The notes beneath the pieces are model-generated. The model did no database searches. It worked only from the letters and a program-made list of their open reading frames with translations, and was not told where the DNA came from. Positions 34,550 to 43,679 of a stretch of 56,935 nt of DNA are shown piece after piece. This stretch comes from an uncultured Oscillospiraceae bacterium (GTDB lineage: Bacteria; Bacillota; Clostridia; Oscillospirales; Oscillospiraceae). Both the position numbers and the translations under genes were made by a program. Where the stretch lies: contig CAKTMO010000011.1 of NCBI GenBank assembly GCA_934573935.1, positions 1-56,935 on the forward strand, in the 5' to 3' direction. Every line of letters starts with the position of its first letter. Within the stretch, counting starts at the first letter, position 1.

Positions 34550-34590
34550 ACGGAATGATTACAGCGGTTTCGGCGGGAGGTGGAAAATAC

Positions 34591-35718
34591 GTGACAAAAT
34601 GGAAGATCCCATGGCCGGGTCAGTGGACGAAAAAGAAAAAGATCTTCCACCATTCCCTGCTGTATTCCGGCAAGGATTTCATCGTCTCGGCGTCCCTGTT
34701 TTTCGCCACGGTGTTGCTGTGTCTGCTGCTGCGCGCCATGGACCCCCACAGCGACACCAGCTATGTGGCGGTCATCTTCTTTCTGGACGTGTTCCTCACC
34801 GCCCTGCTGACGGACGGCTACCTCTTCAGTATCCTCATCGCCGTCACCGGCGTGCTGTGCGTGGACTACGTCTTTACCGAGCCCTATTGGGAGATCAGCT
34901 TCACCCTGGCCGGCTTCCCCCTGACGTTCATCGTCATGATGTTCATCTCCGTGGTCACCGGCATGCTGACCAGCCGCGCCAAGCAGGTGGAGATCCTGAA
35001 GCGGGAGGCGGAGCGCGAGCGCATCCACTCCAACCTGCTGCGTGCCGTGTCCCACGATATCCGCACCCCCCTCACCGGCATCGTCGGCGCCACCGATGTG
35101 CTGCTGGAGCAGGAGGATTCCCTCACGCCGGAGCAGCGCCACCAGCTGATCTCCTCCGCCAACGAGGATGCCCGCTGGCTCATCCGCATCGTGGAAAACC
35201 TGCTGTCCATCACCCGCATCGGTGCCCAGGGCGACACCAAGGTCACCAAGACCCTGGCCGTGGCCGAGGAGGTCATCGAGGGCGCGGTGGCAAAATTCAC
35301 CAAGCGGGGCGGCCGGCTGCCCGTCCGCGTCCATCTGCCCCAGGAGGTACTGCTGGTGCCCATGGATGAGCTGCTGATGGAGCAGGTGCTGCTGAACCTG
35401 CTGGAAAACGCCGCCATCCACGCCGAGGGTGCCACCGAGGTGGACGTGACCCTGGAAAAACAGGACAACATCGCCCGCATCACCGTGGAGGATAACGGCG
35501 TGGGCATCGCCCACGATAAGCTGAATAACCTCTTTGACAGCAGCGCCCACCAGAGCCAGCAGGGCGACCGCAAGCGCAACATGGGCATCGGTCTGTCCGT
35601 GTGCAAAACAGTGGTGCAGGCCCATGACGGCACCATCCACGGCGAAAACGTCTCCCCCCACGGCGGGGCACGGTTTGTGATAGAATTACCTATGGAGGAG
35701 GAAGACCATGAAGATTAA
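34591..35718 (+). CDS. KdpD-like sensor histidine kinase without the N-terminal KdpD/Usp part
   Basis: 375 residues from GTG 34591, which has GGGAGG ten bases upstream; an in-frame ATG at 34555 lacks a site. Four hydrophobic segments (residues ~30-120) resemble the DUF4118 membrane region of KdpD. HisKA box SHDIRTPLTGIVG (phospho-His near 154), N-box MEQVLLNLLENAAIHA near 259-274, G1 VEDNGVGI and G2 MGIGLSVCK follow. The cytoplasmic KdpD sensor and Usp domains are missing. It overlaps the response regulator gene by 11 bases. No kdpFABC pump is in the window, so it may respond to envelope or ion status and control other genes. Confidence 0.88.
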   Translation: MTKWKIPWPGQWTKKKKIFHHSLLYSGKDFIVSASLFFATVLLCLLLRAMDPHSDTSYVAVIFFLDVFLTALLTDGYLFSILIAVTGVLCVDYVFTEPYWEISFTLAGFPLTFIVMMFISVVTGMLTSRAKQVEILKREAERERIHSNLLRAVSHDIRTPLTGIVGATDVLLEQEDSLTPEQRHQLISSANEDARWLIRIVENLLSITRIGAQGDTKVTKTLAVAEEVIEGAVAKFTKRGGRLPVRVHLPQEVLLVPMDELLMEQVLLNLLENAAIHAEGATEVDVTLEKQDNIARITVEDNGVGIAHDKLNNLFDSSAHQSQQGDRKRNMGIGLSVCKTVVQAHDGTIHGENVSPHGGARFVIELPMEEEDHED

Positions 35719-36415
35719 AGACAAAGTACTGATCGTAGAGGATGAACAGAGCATCAGCAATTTCATCTCCATGATCCTGACAGCCAACGGCTACGACACC
35801 ATCGTCGTCCACAGCGGTGAGGAAGCGCTGACCATGATATCCTCCCACTGTCCGGACCTTATCATACTGGACCTGGGCCTGCCGGATATGGACGGCATGG
35901 AGGTGCTGCGCTCCGTCCGCAAATGGTCCAGCCTGCCGGTGGTGGTGGTCTCCGCCCGCCATCACGAGCATGATAAGGTGGAGGCTCTGGACTACGGTGC
36001 CGACGATTATATCTCCAAGCCCTTCGGCACGTCCGAGCTGCTGGCCCGCATCCGCACCGCCATCCGCCATACCCGCACCACCCTCTCCGACCCCCAGATC
36101 GCCCAGTCCGGCAAATTCACCACCGGCGACCTGACCATCGACTACGACAAGCACCAGGTCCTCATGCACGGCGAAAACGCCAAGCTCACCGTCAACGAAT
36201 ATAAGATCGTGGCCCTCCTGGGCAAATACGCCGGCAAGGTCCTGACCTACGACTTCATCATCCGCGAGCTGTGGGGCCCCAAGGCCAAGACCGACAACCA
36301 GATCCTCCGCGTCAACATGGCCAACATCCGCCGCAAGATCGAAAAGGACCCCAGCCACCCCGAGTACCTCTTTACCGAGGTGGGCGTGGGTTATCGCATG
36401 CGGGAGGGAGATTGA
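35708..36415 (+). CDS. KdpE-like OmpR-family response regulator
   Basis: 235 residues. Receiver domain with acidic pocket Glu11/Asp12, phospho-acceptor Asp55 in IILDLGLPD, and lysine in ISKPFG near 109; C-terminal winged-helix domain with LTVNEYKIVALLGKYAGKVL near 160 and the DNA-binding RVNMANIRRKIE near 204. The best fit is KdpE. It starts inside the end of the kinase gene. Likely targets are nearby or its own operon; no binding site can be fixed from one locus. Confidence 0.93.
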   Translation: MKIKDKVLIVEDEQSISNFISMILTANGYDTIVVHSGEEALTMISSHCPDLIILDLGLPDMDGMEVLRSVRKWSSLPVVVVSARHHEHDKVEALDYGADDYISKPFGTSELLARIRTAIRHTRTTLSDPQIAQSGKFTTGDLTIDYDKHQVLMHGENAKLTVNEYKIVALLGKYAGKVLTYDFIIRELWGPKAKTDNQILRVNMANIRRKIEKDPSHPEYLFTEVGVGYRMREGD

Positions 36416-36455
36416 GTCAAAAATTTTCTCCTCACGAAACCTACATAATTTGGAC

Positions 36456-36488
36456 AAAAGACCTCCGTGTAAAGCGGGGGTCTTTTTG
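36456..36488 (+). terminator. Terminator of the kinase/regulator operon
   Basis: AAAAGACCTCCG / CGGGGGTCTTTTT hairpin with a TGTAAAG loop, 40 bases after the regulator stop. Confidence 0.85.
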
Positions 36489-36493
36489 TTGAT

Positions 36494-36522
36494 TTGCTGC
36501 CCCATAACGGATTATTTATAAG
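36494..36522 (+). promoter_or_regulatory. Promoter candidate of the NSS transporter gene
   Basis: TTGCTG (36494-36499) and TATAAG (36517-36522) with 17 bases between them. It implies a ~135-base leader with the self-complementary segment AACGGCTGCGTT near 36550; nothing else is recognised in this gap. Confidence 0.5.
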
Positions 36523-36665
36523 GGGAGGATAAAGGAAGATCACCCCCACGCAACGGCTGCGTTAAGAACGCCTCCGCCTTATTTACAGCTGCTCCCAGAA
36601 ATAGTAAACTCTCCCTACACCGTAATTTTCCCCGTACGGTAACTAAGTATTAAGGAGAGAAAACA

Positions 36666-38099
36666 ATGGAAGAAAGAAAAGGCTTTGGATCCAATTTTGG
36701 ATTCCTGATGGCTGCTGTCGGTTCGGCGGTCGGCCTGGGCAACATCTGGGGCTTCCCCAATAAGATGGGTGCATCCGGCGGCTTTACGTTCCTTATGCTT
36801 TATCTGGTCCTGGCCGTCTGCTGCGGCTTCATCGTCATGGTGGGCGAGCTGGCCCTGGGCCGTAAGACCGGTCACGGCGCCGTGGGCGCTTACAAGGTGC
36901 TGAGCAAGAAGTTCAGCTGGATGGGCTGGCTGGGCATTCTGTCCGCATTCTTCATCCTGTTCTTCTACTGCGCCCTGGGCGGCTACTGCATCAAGTACAC
37001 CGTTTTGAACGTGGGCGACCTGTTTGGTGCCGGCTTCGGCTCCAACGGCCTGAACGGCGGCGAGATTTTCGGCGCCTTCATGGGCAATCCCACCGAGGCC
37101 ATTATCTATGGTCTGATCTTCGTGGCCCTGACCATGATCATCGTTATGGGCGGCATCGGCGGCGGTATCGAAAAGGTCTGCTCCATCGGTATGCCTTGCC
37201 TGTTCGTAGCCCTGCTGATCTGCATCATCCGCGCCTGCACTCTGCCCGGCGCTGTGGACGGCCTGAAGTACATGTTCATCCCCGGTTGGGCAGTTACCAA
37301 CGGCGTTATTGCCGAGGCTCCCAGCTTCTTCGAAGTTCTGTCCACCGCCGGTGGTCAGATGTTCTTCTCCCTGTCCCTGGGCATGGGCGCCATGATCACC
37401 TACGGTTCCTACCTGGACAAGAAGGAGAACCTGGAAAAGAACGCCATCCTCATCGTGGTCATGGATACCCTGGTGGCCCTGATGGCCGGTCTGTGCGTCA
37501 TCCCCGGCCGCTTCGCCCTGGACCCTGACGGCGCTCTGGGCGGCCCCAGCCTGCTGTTCATCACCATGCAGAACGTGTTCCACAACATGGGCGCCGTCGG
37601 CCCCATCTTCGGCATCCTCTTCTATCTGCTGGTGGTCTTCGCCGCCATCTCCTCCTCCATCTCTCTGCTGGAGGTCATCGTGGCCCACTTCGTGGATAAG
37701 GCCCGTGCGGAGGGCAAGGGCGACAAGCGTAAGTCCTATAGCCTGATCGCCGCCGCCTTGGTGGGCCTGGGCTGCATCCTGGTCTGCGCCGACTGCCTGG
37801 GCGGTGCCGGTATCGCACCGGCCGACCTGCTGGGTATCGAGAATCCCCAGACCTGGGCCGCCGACTGGCTGGACTTCTGGGATATGCTGTCCGAGGGCGT
37901 CATGATGCCTCTGGGTGCGCTGCTGATGTCCCTGATGATCGGCTGGGAGATCGGTCCCGAGGTCGTCAAGGAAGAGGCGGAGCAGCAGGGCAACAAGCTA
38001 GTCAGCTATGGCTTCTTCAAGATCTGCGTCAAGGTCATCACCCCCCTGTGCATGCTGCTGATCCTCTACGGCCAGCTTCAGTCCTTCTTTAACTTCTAA
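36666..38099 (+). CDS. Sodium-dependent NSS-family transporter
   Basis: 477 residues, about 11-12 membrane segments. The NSS opening GFLMAAVGSAVGLGNIWGFP (residues 12-31) contains the unwound TM1 site for sodium and substrate; GGGIEKVCSIGMP near 160, FFSLSLGMGAMITYGSYL near 236-253 and FAAISSSISLLEV near 325-337 (sodium site residues in TM8) are also usual. Such proteins import amino acids or related amines with sodium. RBS AAGGAGAG lies eight bases before ATG 36666. Next to two NhaC-type antiporters and a KdpDE-like pair; substrate unassigned. Confidence 0.95.
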   Translation: MEERKGFGSNFGFLMAAVGSAVGLGNIWGFPNKMGASGGFTFLMLYLVLAVCCGFIVMVGELALGRKTGHGAVGAYKVLSKKFSWMGWLGILSAFFILFFYCALGGYCIKYTVLNVGDLFGAGFGSNGLNGGEIFGAFMGNPTEAIIYGLIFVALTMIIVMGGIGGGIEKVCSIGMPCLFVALLICIIRACTLPGAVDGLKYMFIPGWAVTNGVIAEAPSFFEVLSTAGGQMFFSLSLGMGAMITYGSYLDKKENLEKNAILIVVMDTLVALMAGLCVIPGRFALDPDGALGGPSLLFITMQNVFHNMGAVGPIFGILFYLLVVFAAISSSISLLEVIVAHFVDKARAEGKGDKRKSYSLIAAALVGLGCILVCADCLGGAGIAPADLLGIENPQTWAADWLDFWDMLSEGVMMPLGALLMSLMIGWEIGPEVVKEEAEQQGNKLVSYGFFKICVKVITPLCMLLILYGQLQSFFNF

Positions 38100-38136
38100 A
38101 ATTTTTAGCAGCCTGAGAAAAATTTTACATCCACGA

Positions 38137-38166
38137 AGCCGCCGGAGCCTCGCTCCGGCGGCTTTT
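38137..38166 (+). terminator. Terminator of the NSS transporter gene
   Basis: GCCGCCGGAG / CTCCGGCGGC hairpin with a short loop followed by TTTT. Confidence 0.88.
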
Positions 38167-38290
38167 CTGCTTTCTTTTCCCCGCCGGAAACGGCAAAACG
38201 GTGCTTTTCGGCCTGAATGTGAACAATTTGTGAAATTAGTCAAACTCTCCGTTAAAAACTTGTTAAAAGAACTGAAAAAATGCCAAGAAC

Positions 38291-38319
38291 TTGACAATGA
38301 TGTTAAGAAGCTATAAAAT
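38291..38319 (+). promoter_or_regulatory. Promoter of the first NhaC-family gene
   Basis: TTGACA (38291-38296), 17 bases, TAAAAT (38314-38319). Several GTTAAA motifs lie just upstream, also present before the second copy. Confidence 0.75.
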
Positions 38320-38355
38320 GAAAGCACCATAAATCATGAGGAGGTAAATCTCATA

Positions 38356-40089
38356 ATGGAAAAGAAAAGCACCAAAATTGCGTATTTCGTAGCGCTGGGT
38401 GTCTTTATCGTGCTGCTGGTGGTTCTCGGCATCATGTATAAGGGCGCTCCCCTGCCCACCTTCGGTGAGGGCGAGGATGCGGTGACCGCCGCCACTCCCT
38501 TTGCCGGAACCTTCTGGTCCCTGCTGCCCCCCATCGTGGCCATCGTGCTGGCCCTGATCTCCAAGGAAGTGTATTCTTCCCTGTTCCTGGGCTGCCTGGT
38601 GGGCGCTCTGCTGGTCAGCAACTTCCATCCTTGGGAGACTGTTGTTCAACTGGTTGAGGGTGACAACGGTATCGTCACCACTGTTTCTGATAGCGGCAAC
38701 ATCGCCATCATCGTGTTCCTGGTTGTCCTGGGCATCATGGTGGACCTGATGAACAAGACCGGCGGCTCCGAGGCCTTTGGCCGCTGGGCCAAGAAGGCTG
38801 TTAAGTCCCGCGCCGGTGCTCAGTTGATGACCATGCTGCTGGGCGTCCTGATCTTCATTGATGACTACTTTAACTGCCTGACCGTGGGCGCCGTCATGCG
38901 TCCCGTCACCGAGTCCCACAAGATCTCCCGCGCCAAGCTGGCCTACGTCATCGACTCCACGGCCGCTCCCGTCTGCATGATCGCTCCCGTGTCCTCCTGG
39001 GCCGCCGCCGTTTCCGGCTACGTCAATTCCGAGTCCGTCAGCGGTATCCAGATGTTCATCCGTCAGATCCCCTGGAACTATTACTGCCTGCTGACCCTGG
39101 TGATGATCATCGTCATCTCCCTGCTGAACATCGACTACGGTCCCATGCTGACCCACGAGTACAACGCCCAGGTCAAGGACGACCTGTTCACCACTCCCGA
39201 GCGTCCCTTCGCCGGTGCCGACGATTATGAGACCGGTACCAAGGGCAAGTCCTCCGTTCTGGACCTGCTGCTGCCCGTCATCGTCCTGATCGCCACCTGC
39301 ATCATCGGCCTGATCTACACCGGCGGTTACTATGATGCCGAAAGCGGCAACTACCACGCCTTCATGGGTGCCTTCTCCGACGCTTCTTCCGGCGCCGGTC
39401 TGGCCATCGGCTCCATGATCGCTCTGGTGTTTACCTTCGTGTACTTCTGGCTGCGCGGCTCCATCGGCTTCGAGAAGTCCTTTGAGTCCGTTCCCAACGG
39501 CTTCATCCAGATGATCTCCCCCATCCTGATCCTGACCTTCGCCTGGACCCTGTGCGGCCTGACCCGTTACGGTATGTACTCCGCCAACTTCGTCGTCAAC
39601 GCCATGGCCGGTGCCGGTGATTTGGCCAAGTTCCTGCCTGCCGTGATCTTCATTATCGGTGCCGCCATCGGCTTCGCTACCGGTACCTCCTGGGGCACCA
39701 TCGGCATCATGGCCCCCATCGTTGTTCAGGTCTTTGACTTCAACACCCAGCCCATCCTGTGCACCATCGGTCTGGCTGCCGCCTGCTCCGGCGGTGTTAT
39801 GGGCGACCACTGCTCCCCCATCTCCGACACCACCATCATGGCTTCCGCCGGTGCTCACTGCTACCACCTGAACCATGTGTTCACCCAGATCCCCTACGCG
39901 CTGACCGTCGCCGGTGTTGCTTTCGTCAGCTTCATTCTGGCCGGTCTGATCCAGAACGTGGTCATCTGCCTCATCATCGCTGTGGCTCTGATGGTCGCCA
40001 CTCTGCTGGTCATCAAGGCGATCACCGCCAAGAAGCACGCCGGTATCTTCGAGGAAATGGCCGAAGCCGACAAGGCTCTGACCAAGTAA
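38356..40089 (+). CDS. NhaC-family Na+/H+ (or dicarboxylate/amino acid) antiporter, copy 1
   Basis: 577 residues, about 12 membrane segments, PF03553. Usual family motifs: FFxLLPPIVAIVLALISKEVY (near 45-65), STAAPVCMIAPVSSWAA near 203-219, GTSWGTIGIMAPIVVQVF near 434-451 and GVMGDHCSPISDTT near 474-487. Members exchange Na+ for protons, or malate for lactate, or similar. The gene is duplicated in tandem at 40428-42167, including the RBS leader (GAGGAGGTAAATC) and part of the promoter region. Both copies are intact. Confidence 0.92.
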   Translation: MEKKSTKIAYFVALGVFIVLLVVLGIMYKGAPLPTFGEGEDAVTAATPFAGTFWSLLPPIVAIVLALISKEVYSSLFLGCLVGALLVSNFHPWETVVQLVEGDNGIVTTVSDSGNIAIIVFLVVLGIMVDLMNKTGGSEAFGRWAKKAVKSRAGAQLMTMLLGVLIFIDDYFNCLTVGAVMRPVTESHKISRAKLAYVIDSTAAPVCMIAPVSSWAAAVSGYVNSESVSGIQMFIRQIPWNYYCLLTLVMIIVISLLNIDYGPMLTHEYNAQVKDDLFTTPERPFAGADDYETGTKGKSSVLDLLLPVIVLIATCIIGLIYTGGYYDAESGNYHAFMGAFSDASSGAGLAIGSMIALVFTFVYFWLRGSIGFEKSFESVPNGFIQMISPILILTFAWTLCGLTRYGMYSANFVVNAMAGAGDLAKFLPAVIFIIGAAIGFATGTSWGTIGIMAPIVVQVFDFNTQPILCTIGLAAACSGGVMGDHCSPISDTTIMASAGAHCYHLNHVFTQIPYALTVAGVAFVSFILAGLIQNVVICLIIAVALMVATLLVIKAITAKKHAGIFEEMAEADKALTK

Positions 40090-40103
40090 GGTACGACCCT
40101 TAT

Positions 40104-40138
40104 CAAAAGAAAGCTCCCTCTGGGAGCTTTCTTTTTTT
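40104..40138 (+). terminator. Terminator after NhaC copy 1
   Basis: AAAGAAAGCTCCC / GGGAGCTTTCTTT hairpin followed by T7. Shows that the two copies are separate transcripts. Confidence 0.9.
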
Positions 40139-40362
40139 GCACGCACCTGACAAAATTTGCGAAACTCCGATGCGCCGCCAAAATATAAACGAGAATACAC
40201 GCTGAGCTGGCAAAAATTTAACGCTAAAGCAGCGTTAAAGACCCGTTAAAAAAACAGGAATTGCGATAAGAGCCTGTAAATGCACGCTAAAAATTGGAGA
40301 AAAGGGAGAAAGTTCAGTTCATAATTTGTTAAAATCTACCCAATCGCACGTTCGTGGAAATA

Positions 40363-40391
40363 TTGACAATCTGTTAAAAAGAAGCTAAGAT
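40363..40391 (+). promoter_or_regulatory. Promoter of the second NhaC-family gene
   Basis: TTGACA (40363-40368), 17 bases, TAAGAT (40386-40391). The 225 bases between this and the preceding terminator contain GTTAAA motifs but no ORF. Confidence 0.75.
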
Positions 40392-40427
40392 GGGGGCACC
40401 ATAAATCATGAGGAGGTAAATCTCATA

Positions 40428-42167
40428 ATGGAAAAGAAAAGCACCAAAATTGCGTATTTCGTAGCGCTGGGCATCTTTATCGTGCTGCTGGTCATTCTCG
40501 GCATCACGTTTAAGGGCGCTGCGCTGCCCACTCTGGAAGTGGACGGCGAAATGATCGAAGCCACCACCCCCTTCGCCGGAACCTTCTGGTCCCTGCTGCC
40601 CCCCATCGTGGCCATCGTGCTGGCCCTGATCTCCAAGGAAGTGTATTCTTCCCTGTTCCTGGGCTGCCTGGTGGGCGCTCTGCTGGTCAGCAACTTCCAT
40701 CCCTGGGAGACCGTCGTCCAGCTGGTGGAGGGTGACAACGGTATTGTCACCACCGTTTCCGACTCCGGCAATATCGCCATCATCGTGTTCCTGGTTGTCC
40801 TGGGCATCATGGTGGACCTGATGAACAAGACCGGCGGCTCCGAGGCCTTCGGCCGCTGGGCCAAGAAGGCTGTTAAGTCCCGCGCCGGTGCTCAGCTGAT
40901 GACCATGCTGCTGGGTGTCCTGATCTTCATCGACGACTATTTCAACTGCCTGACCGTCGGCGCCGTTATGCGTCCCGTCACCGAGAGCCATCACATCTCC
41001 CGCGCCAAGCTGGCCTACGTCATCGACGCTACCGCCGCTCCCGTCTGCATGATCGCTCCCGTGTCCTCCTGGGCCGCCGCCGTTTCCGGCTATGTTAACT
41101 CCGATTCCGTCAGCGGTATCGAGATGTTTATCAAGCAGATCCCCTGGAACTACTACTGCCTGCTGACCCTGCTGATGATCATCGTCATCTCCCTGCTGAA
41201 CATCGACTTCGGCTCCATGCTGACCCACGAGTACAATGCTCAGGTCAAGGGCGACCTGTTCACCACTCCCGAGCGTCCCTTTGAGGGTGCTGACGATTAC
41301 GAGACCGGTTCCCAGGGCAAGTCCTCCGTTCTGGACCTGCTGCTGCCCGTCATCGTGCTGATCGCCACCTGCATCGTCGGCCTGATCTACACCGGCGGCT
41401 ACTATGATGGCGAGAGCGAGTATTTCCATGACTTCATGGGCGCGTTCTCCAACGCCTCTTCCGGCGCCGGTCTGGCCATCGGCTCCATGATCGCTCTGGT
41501 GTTTACCTTCGTGTACTTCTGGCTGCGCGGCTCCATCGGCTTCGAGAAGTCCTTTGAGTCCGTTCCCAACGGCTTCATCCAGATGATCTCCCCCATCCTG
41601 ATCCTGACCTTCGCCTGGACCCTGTGCGGCCTGACCCGTTACGGTATGTACTCCGCCAACTTCGTCGTCAACGCCATGGCCGGTGCCGGTGATTTGGCCA
41701 AGTTCCTGCCTGCCGTGATCTTCATCATCGGTGCCGCCATCGGCTTCGCCACCGGTACCTCCTGGGGCACCATCGGCATCATGGCCCCCATCGTTGTTCA
41801 GGTCTTCGACTACAACACCCAGCCCATTCTGTGCACCATCGGCCTGGCTGCTGCCTGCTCCGGCGGCGTGATGGGCGACCACTGCTCCCCCATCTCCGAT
41901 ACCACCATCATGGCTTCCGCCGGTGCCCACTGCTTCCACCTGAACCACGTGTTCACCCAGCTGCCCTATGCCCTGACCGTCTCCGGCGTGGCCTTCGTCA
42001 GCTTCATCCTGGCGGGCCTGATCCAGAACGTGGTCATCTGCCTCATCATCGCCTGCGTCCTGATGATCGCCACTCTGCTGGTCATCAAGTCCATCGTTGC
42101 CAAGAAGCACGCCGGTATCTTCCAGGAAATGGCCGAGGCCAACAAAGCCCTGGCACACCAGAAGTAA
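40428..42167 (+). CDS. NhaC-family antiporter, tandem copy 2
   Basis: 579 residues, closely similar to copy 1 throughout; differences gather in the first external loop (LEVDGEMIEA against FGEGEDAVTA) and around residue 310. Same motifs: PVCMIAPVSSWAA, GTSWGTIGIMAPIVVQVF, GVMGDHCSPISDTT. A 269-base stretch (41457-41725) is identical to 39385-39653 while flanking parts differ at synonymous sites, which suggests gene conversion. It has its own promoter, RBS and terminator, so the pair may provide extra dosage or slightly different substrate range. Confidence 0.92.
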   Translation: MEKKSTKIAYFVALGIFIVLLVILGITFKGAALPTLEVDGEMIEATTPFAGTFWSLLPPIVAIVLALISKEVYSSLFLGCLVGALLVSNFHPWETVVQLVEGDNGIVTTVSDSGNIAIIVFLVVLGIMVDLMNKTGGSEAFGRWAKKAVKSRAGAQLMTMLLGVLIFIDDYFNCLTVGAVMRPVTESHHISRAKLAYVIDATAAPVCMIAPVSSWAAAVSGYVNSDSVSGIEMFIKQIPWNYYCLLTLLMIIVISLLNIDFGSMLTHEYNAQVKGDLFTTPERPFEGADDYETGSQGKSSVLDLLLPVIVLIATCIVGLIYTGGYYDGESEYFHDFMGAFSNASSGAGLAIGSMIALVFTFVYFWLRGSIGFEKSFESVPNGFIQMISPILILTFAWTLCGLTRYGMYSANFVVNAMAGAGDLAKFLPAVIFIIGAAIGFATGTSWGTIGIMAPIVVQVFDYNTQPILCTIGLAAACSGGVMGDHCSPISDTTIMASAGAHCFHLNHVFTQLPYALTVSGVAFVSFILAGLIQNVVICLIIACVLMIATLLVIKSIVAKKHAGIFQEMAEANKALAHQK

Positions 42168-42201
42168 GCGCGTTTCCGAAGCGTATTTTGATACTTCCAA
42201 T

Positions 42202-42243
42202 AAAAAGGCCGCAGCGGGCGTATGCCCGCTGCGACCTTTTTTT
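42202..42243 (+). terminator. Terminator after NhaC copy 2
   Basis: AGGCCGCAGCGGGC / GCCCGCTGCGACCT hairpin with T7. Confidence 0.9.
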
Positions 42244-42261
42244 GTGCACGGCGTCTAAATC

Positions 42262-42355
42262 CGTAGGGGGCGGCATCCTTGACGCCCCGCGTACGGCGTA
42301 AGTATCGTCGTGCGTCGTGCGTAGGGGCGGGGTTCTACCCCGCCCGCCCGTTAAC
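42262..42355. repeat. Intergenic repeat, type B copy 1
   Basis: Contains GTAGGGGGCGGCATCCTTGA and then GTAGGGGCGGGGTTCTACCC, the latter part of a perfect GC-rich palindrome (GGGCGGGGTTCTACCCCGCCC type). Related palindromes occur at 46.86, 48.66 and 51.84 kb. No ORF. Confidence 0.8.
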
Positions 42356-42389
42356 CGTTTCGTCGCCGAAAAACACCTTTCCAACACAG

Positions 42390-42423
42390 AAAAGAAAAAG
42401 GGGCGGGAACAATTCCCGCCCCT
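42390..42423 (-). terminator. Terminator of the ATP-grasp gene
   Basis: On the minus strand AGGGGCGGGAATTG pairs with TTCCCGCCCCT, followed by TTTTTCTTTTC. Confidence 0.85.
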
Positions 42424-42451
42424 CATGCGTCTCTATTATGCTTGTTGGGTG

Positions 42452-43471
42452 TTACACTTCAATCCCGTACCGCTCAAAGCGGGGGATCAACCCCTGCCGG
42501 GGATGGGGATCGCCGTCGTCGGGGATCTGAGCTAAATCATACCCGGGGTAGTCGTTGCCCTCGATAATGGCGGGCCCGTTTTCCGTCATGCAGATGTCCC
42601 ACCCCACATAGTGGAACTCCGGATACATCATGGCCGCCTTCAGCGCCAGCGCCTTCACCTCCTCGTGCATGGGCATCTGATAGCCCTTCAGCACCACGCC
42701 GGTGGTGGGATGGCGGTCGTATTTTTTCAGCTCCTCGTCGTGTCCCTGACCGGCGATCCTGCCGGTGTCCAGATCAAACCGCATGGTGATGCCGCCCCGC
42801 CCCATGTTGTCAAAGGCCACCCCGCCGGTGCCCGCCTTGCAGGCGGCGTAGATCACCAGCGGCTCGCCGTCCTTCACAAAGGTGGCCACGCGGATGCAGT
42901 TGATGGAGTCCGGATGCAGCGCCGCCGCCTGGGGATGCTGCCGGATCACCTCCTCGGCGATGCCGAACCGCTTCTCCGGCCGCTTCACATAGGCCCACAT
43001 GGCTGCCAGATCGTCGAAATCTGCCTTGCGCAGCTTCTCGATGCCGCTGCCGCAGTCCCCGTCAATGGGCTTGACGATCACCGCCTCCTTGTCTGCCATA
43101 AACGCCGCGAACTGCGCCTCGTCCGCCGTGAACAGATTCAGCGCCTCCCGTCCCATCAGCGGCCGGAACTTCTCAAAAAAGGCGTTCTTGTCGTTGAAGA
43201 TCGCCGCGTCCGTGCGGTTGTTCACCCGCTTCACAAAGGCGGCGGACCGCACGCGGGTCAGATACGTGGCCCGCTCCGCGTCGCTCAGGTCGTAAAATTC
43301 AAACATCATATAGTCCGTGGGCCCCGCGCCGTAGCGCTTGGCGCACCGCAGCATGTCGGCAAACAGCGCCGCCCTGGGCCTGCCGCAGATGGCGTGGGCC
43401 TTTCCGGCGGTCTCCCAAATGCGGCGCAGCGGCACGCTTTTGGCCGCCTGACGAATGGAACTTAATTTCAT
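42452..43471 (-). CDS. Sugar-transfer-associated ATP-grasp domain protein
   Basis: 339 residues from ATG 43471, which has AAAGGA about twelve bases upstream; the earlier ATG 43492 has none. The fold is ATP-grasp: AVIVKPIDGDCGSGIEKL near residues 130-147 (ATP lysine and glycine-rich loop), GIAEEVIRQHP near 170, SINCIRVATFVKDG near 189-202, FDNMGRGGITMRFDLDTG near 219-236 and VGWDICMTENGPAIIEGND near 286-304. The family name reflects occurrence near polysaccharide genes; the product is probably a peptide or amide ligation of a sugar. A glycosyltransferase lies 4 kb away, but not in the same operon. Confidence 0.88.
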   Translation of the reverse strand: MKLSSIRQAAKSVPLRRIWETAGKAHAICGRPRAALFADMLRCAKRYGAGPTDYMMFEFYDLSDAERATYLTRVRSAAFVKRVNNRTDAAIFNDKNAFFEKFRPLMGREALNLFTADEAQFAAFMADKEAVIVKPIDGDCGSGIEKLRKADFDDLAAMWAYVKRPEKRFGIAEEVIRQHPQAAALHPDSINCIRVATFVKDGEPLVIYAACKAGTGGVAFDNMGRGGITMRFDLDTGRIAGQGHDEELKKYDRHPTTGVVLKGYQMPMHEEVKALALKAAMMYPEFHYVGWDICMTENGPAIIEGNDYPGYDLAQIPDDGDPHPRQGLIPRFERYGIEV

Positions 43472-43606
43472 AAAGGCAATACATCCTTTCATAAGGGGTG
43501 TTTACCATTATACCAAATCCGCCGCAAAAGAAAAGCCCTCGTCCCATAAAAAATCCAAAACCCAGCCATAATAGGACGATTTTTCAAAAAAGTTTCCCCC
43601 GTCCTC

Positions 43607-43635
43607 TTGACAGGTGTATCACATCGTGGTATAAG
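43607..43635 (+). promoter_or_regulatory. Promoter of the GntR/ABC operon
   Basis: TTGACA (43607-43612), 17 bases, TATAAG (43630-43635), directly upstream of the operator palindrome. Confidence 0.85.
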
Positions 43636-43657
43636 TGTATTAACACGCTTAATACAC
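43635..43657. promoter_or_regulatory. Operator palindrome of the GntR/YtrA-type regulator
   Basis: GTGTATTAA and TTAATACAC form a perfect 9-bp inverted repeat with a five-base centre, overlapping the transcription start and 22 bases before the regulator gene. This is the layout expected for autorepression. Confidence 0.75.
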
Positions 43658-43679
43658 TACGTTCGGGAGGAGTGACACT

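Noticed and set aside
36540..36665. Riboswitch in the leader of the NSS transporter gene
   Set aside because: Only a short self-complementary segment is visible; no conserved aptamer pattern could be matched.
38311..42200. Two ~610-codon minus-strand frames opposite the NhaC genes
   Set aside because: Composition (Asp/Gly/Gln/His rich) is that of antisense translation; both are duplicated only because the genes are.
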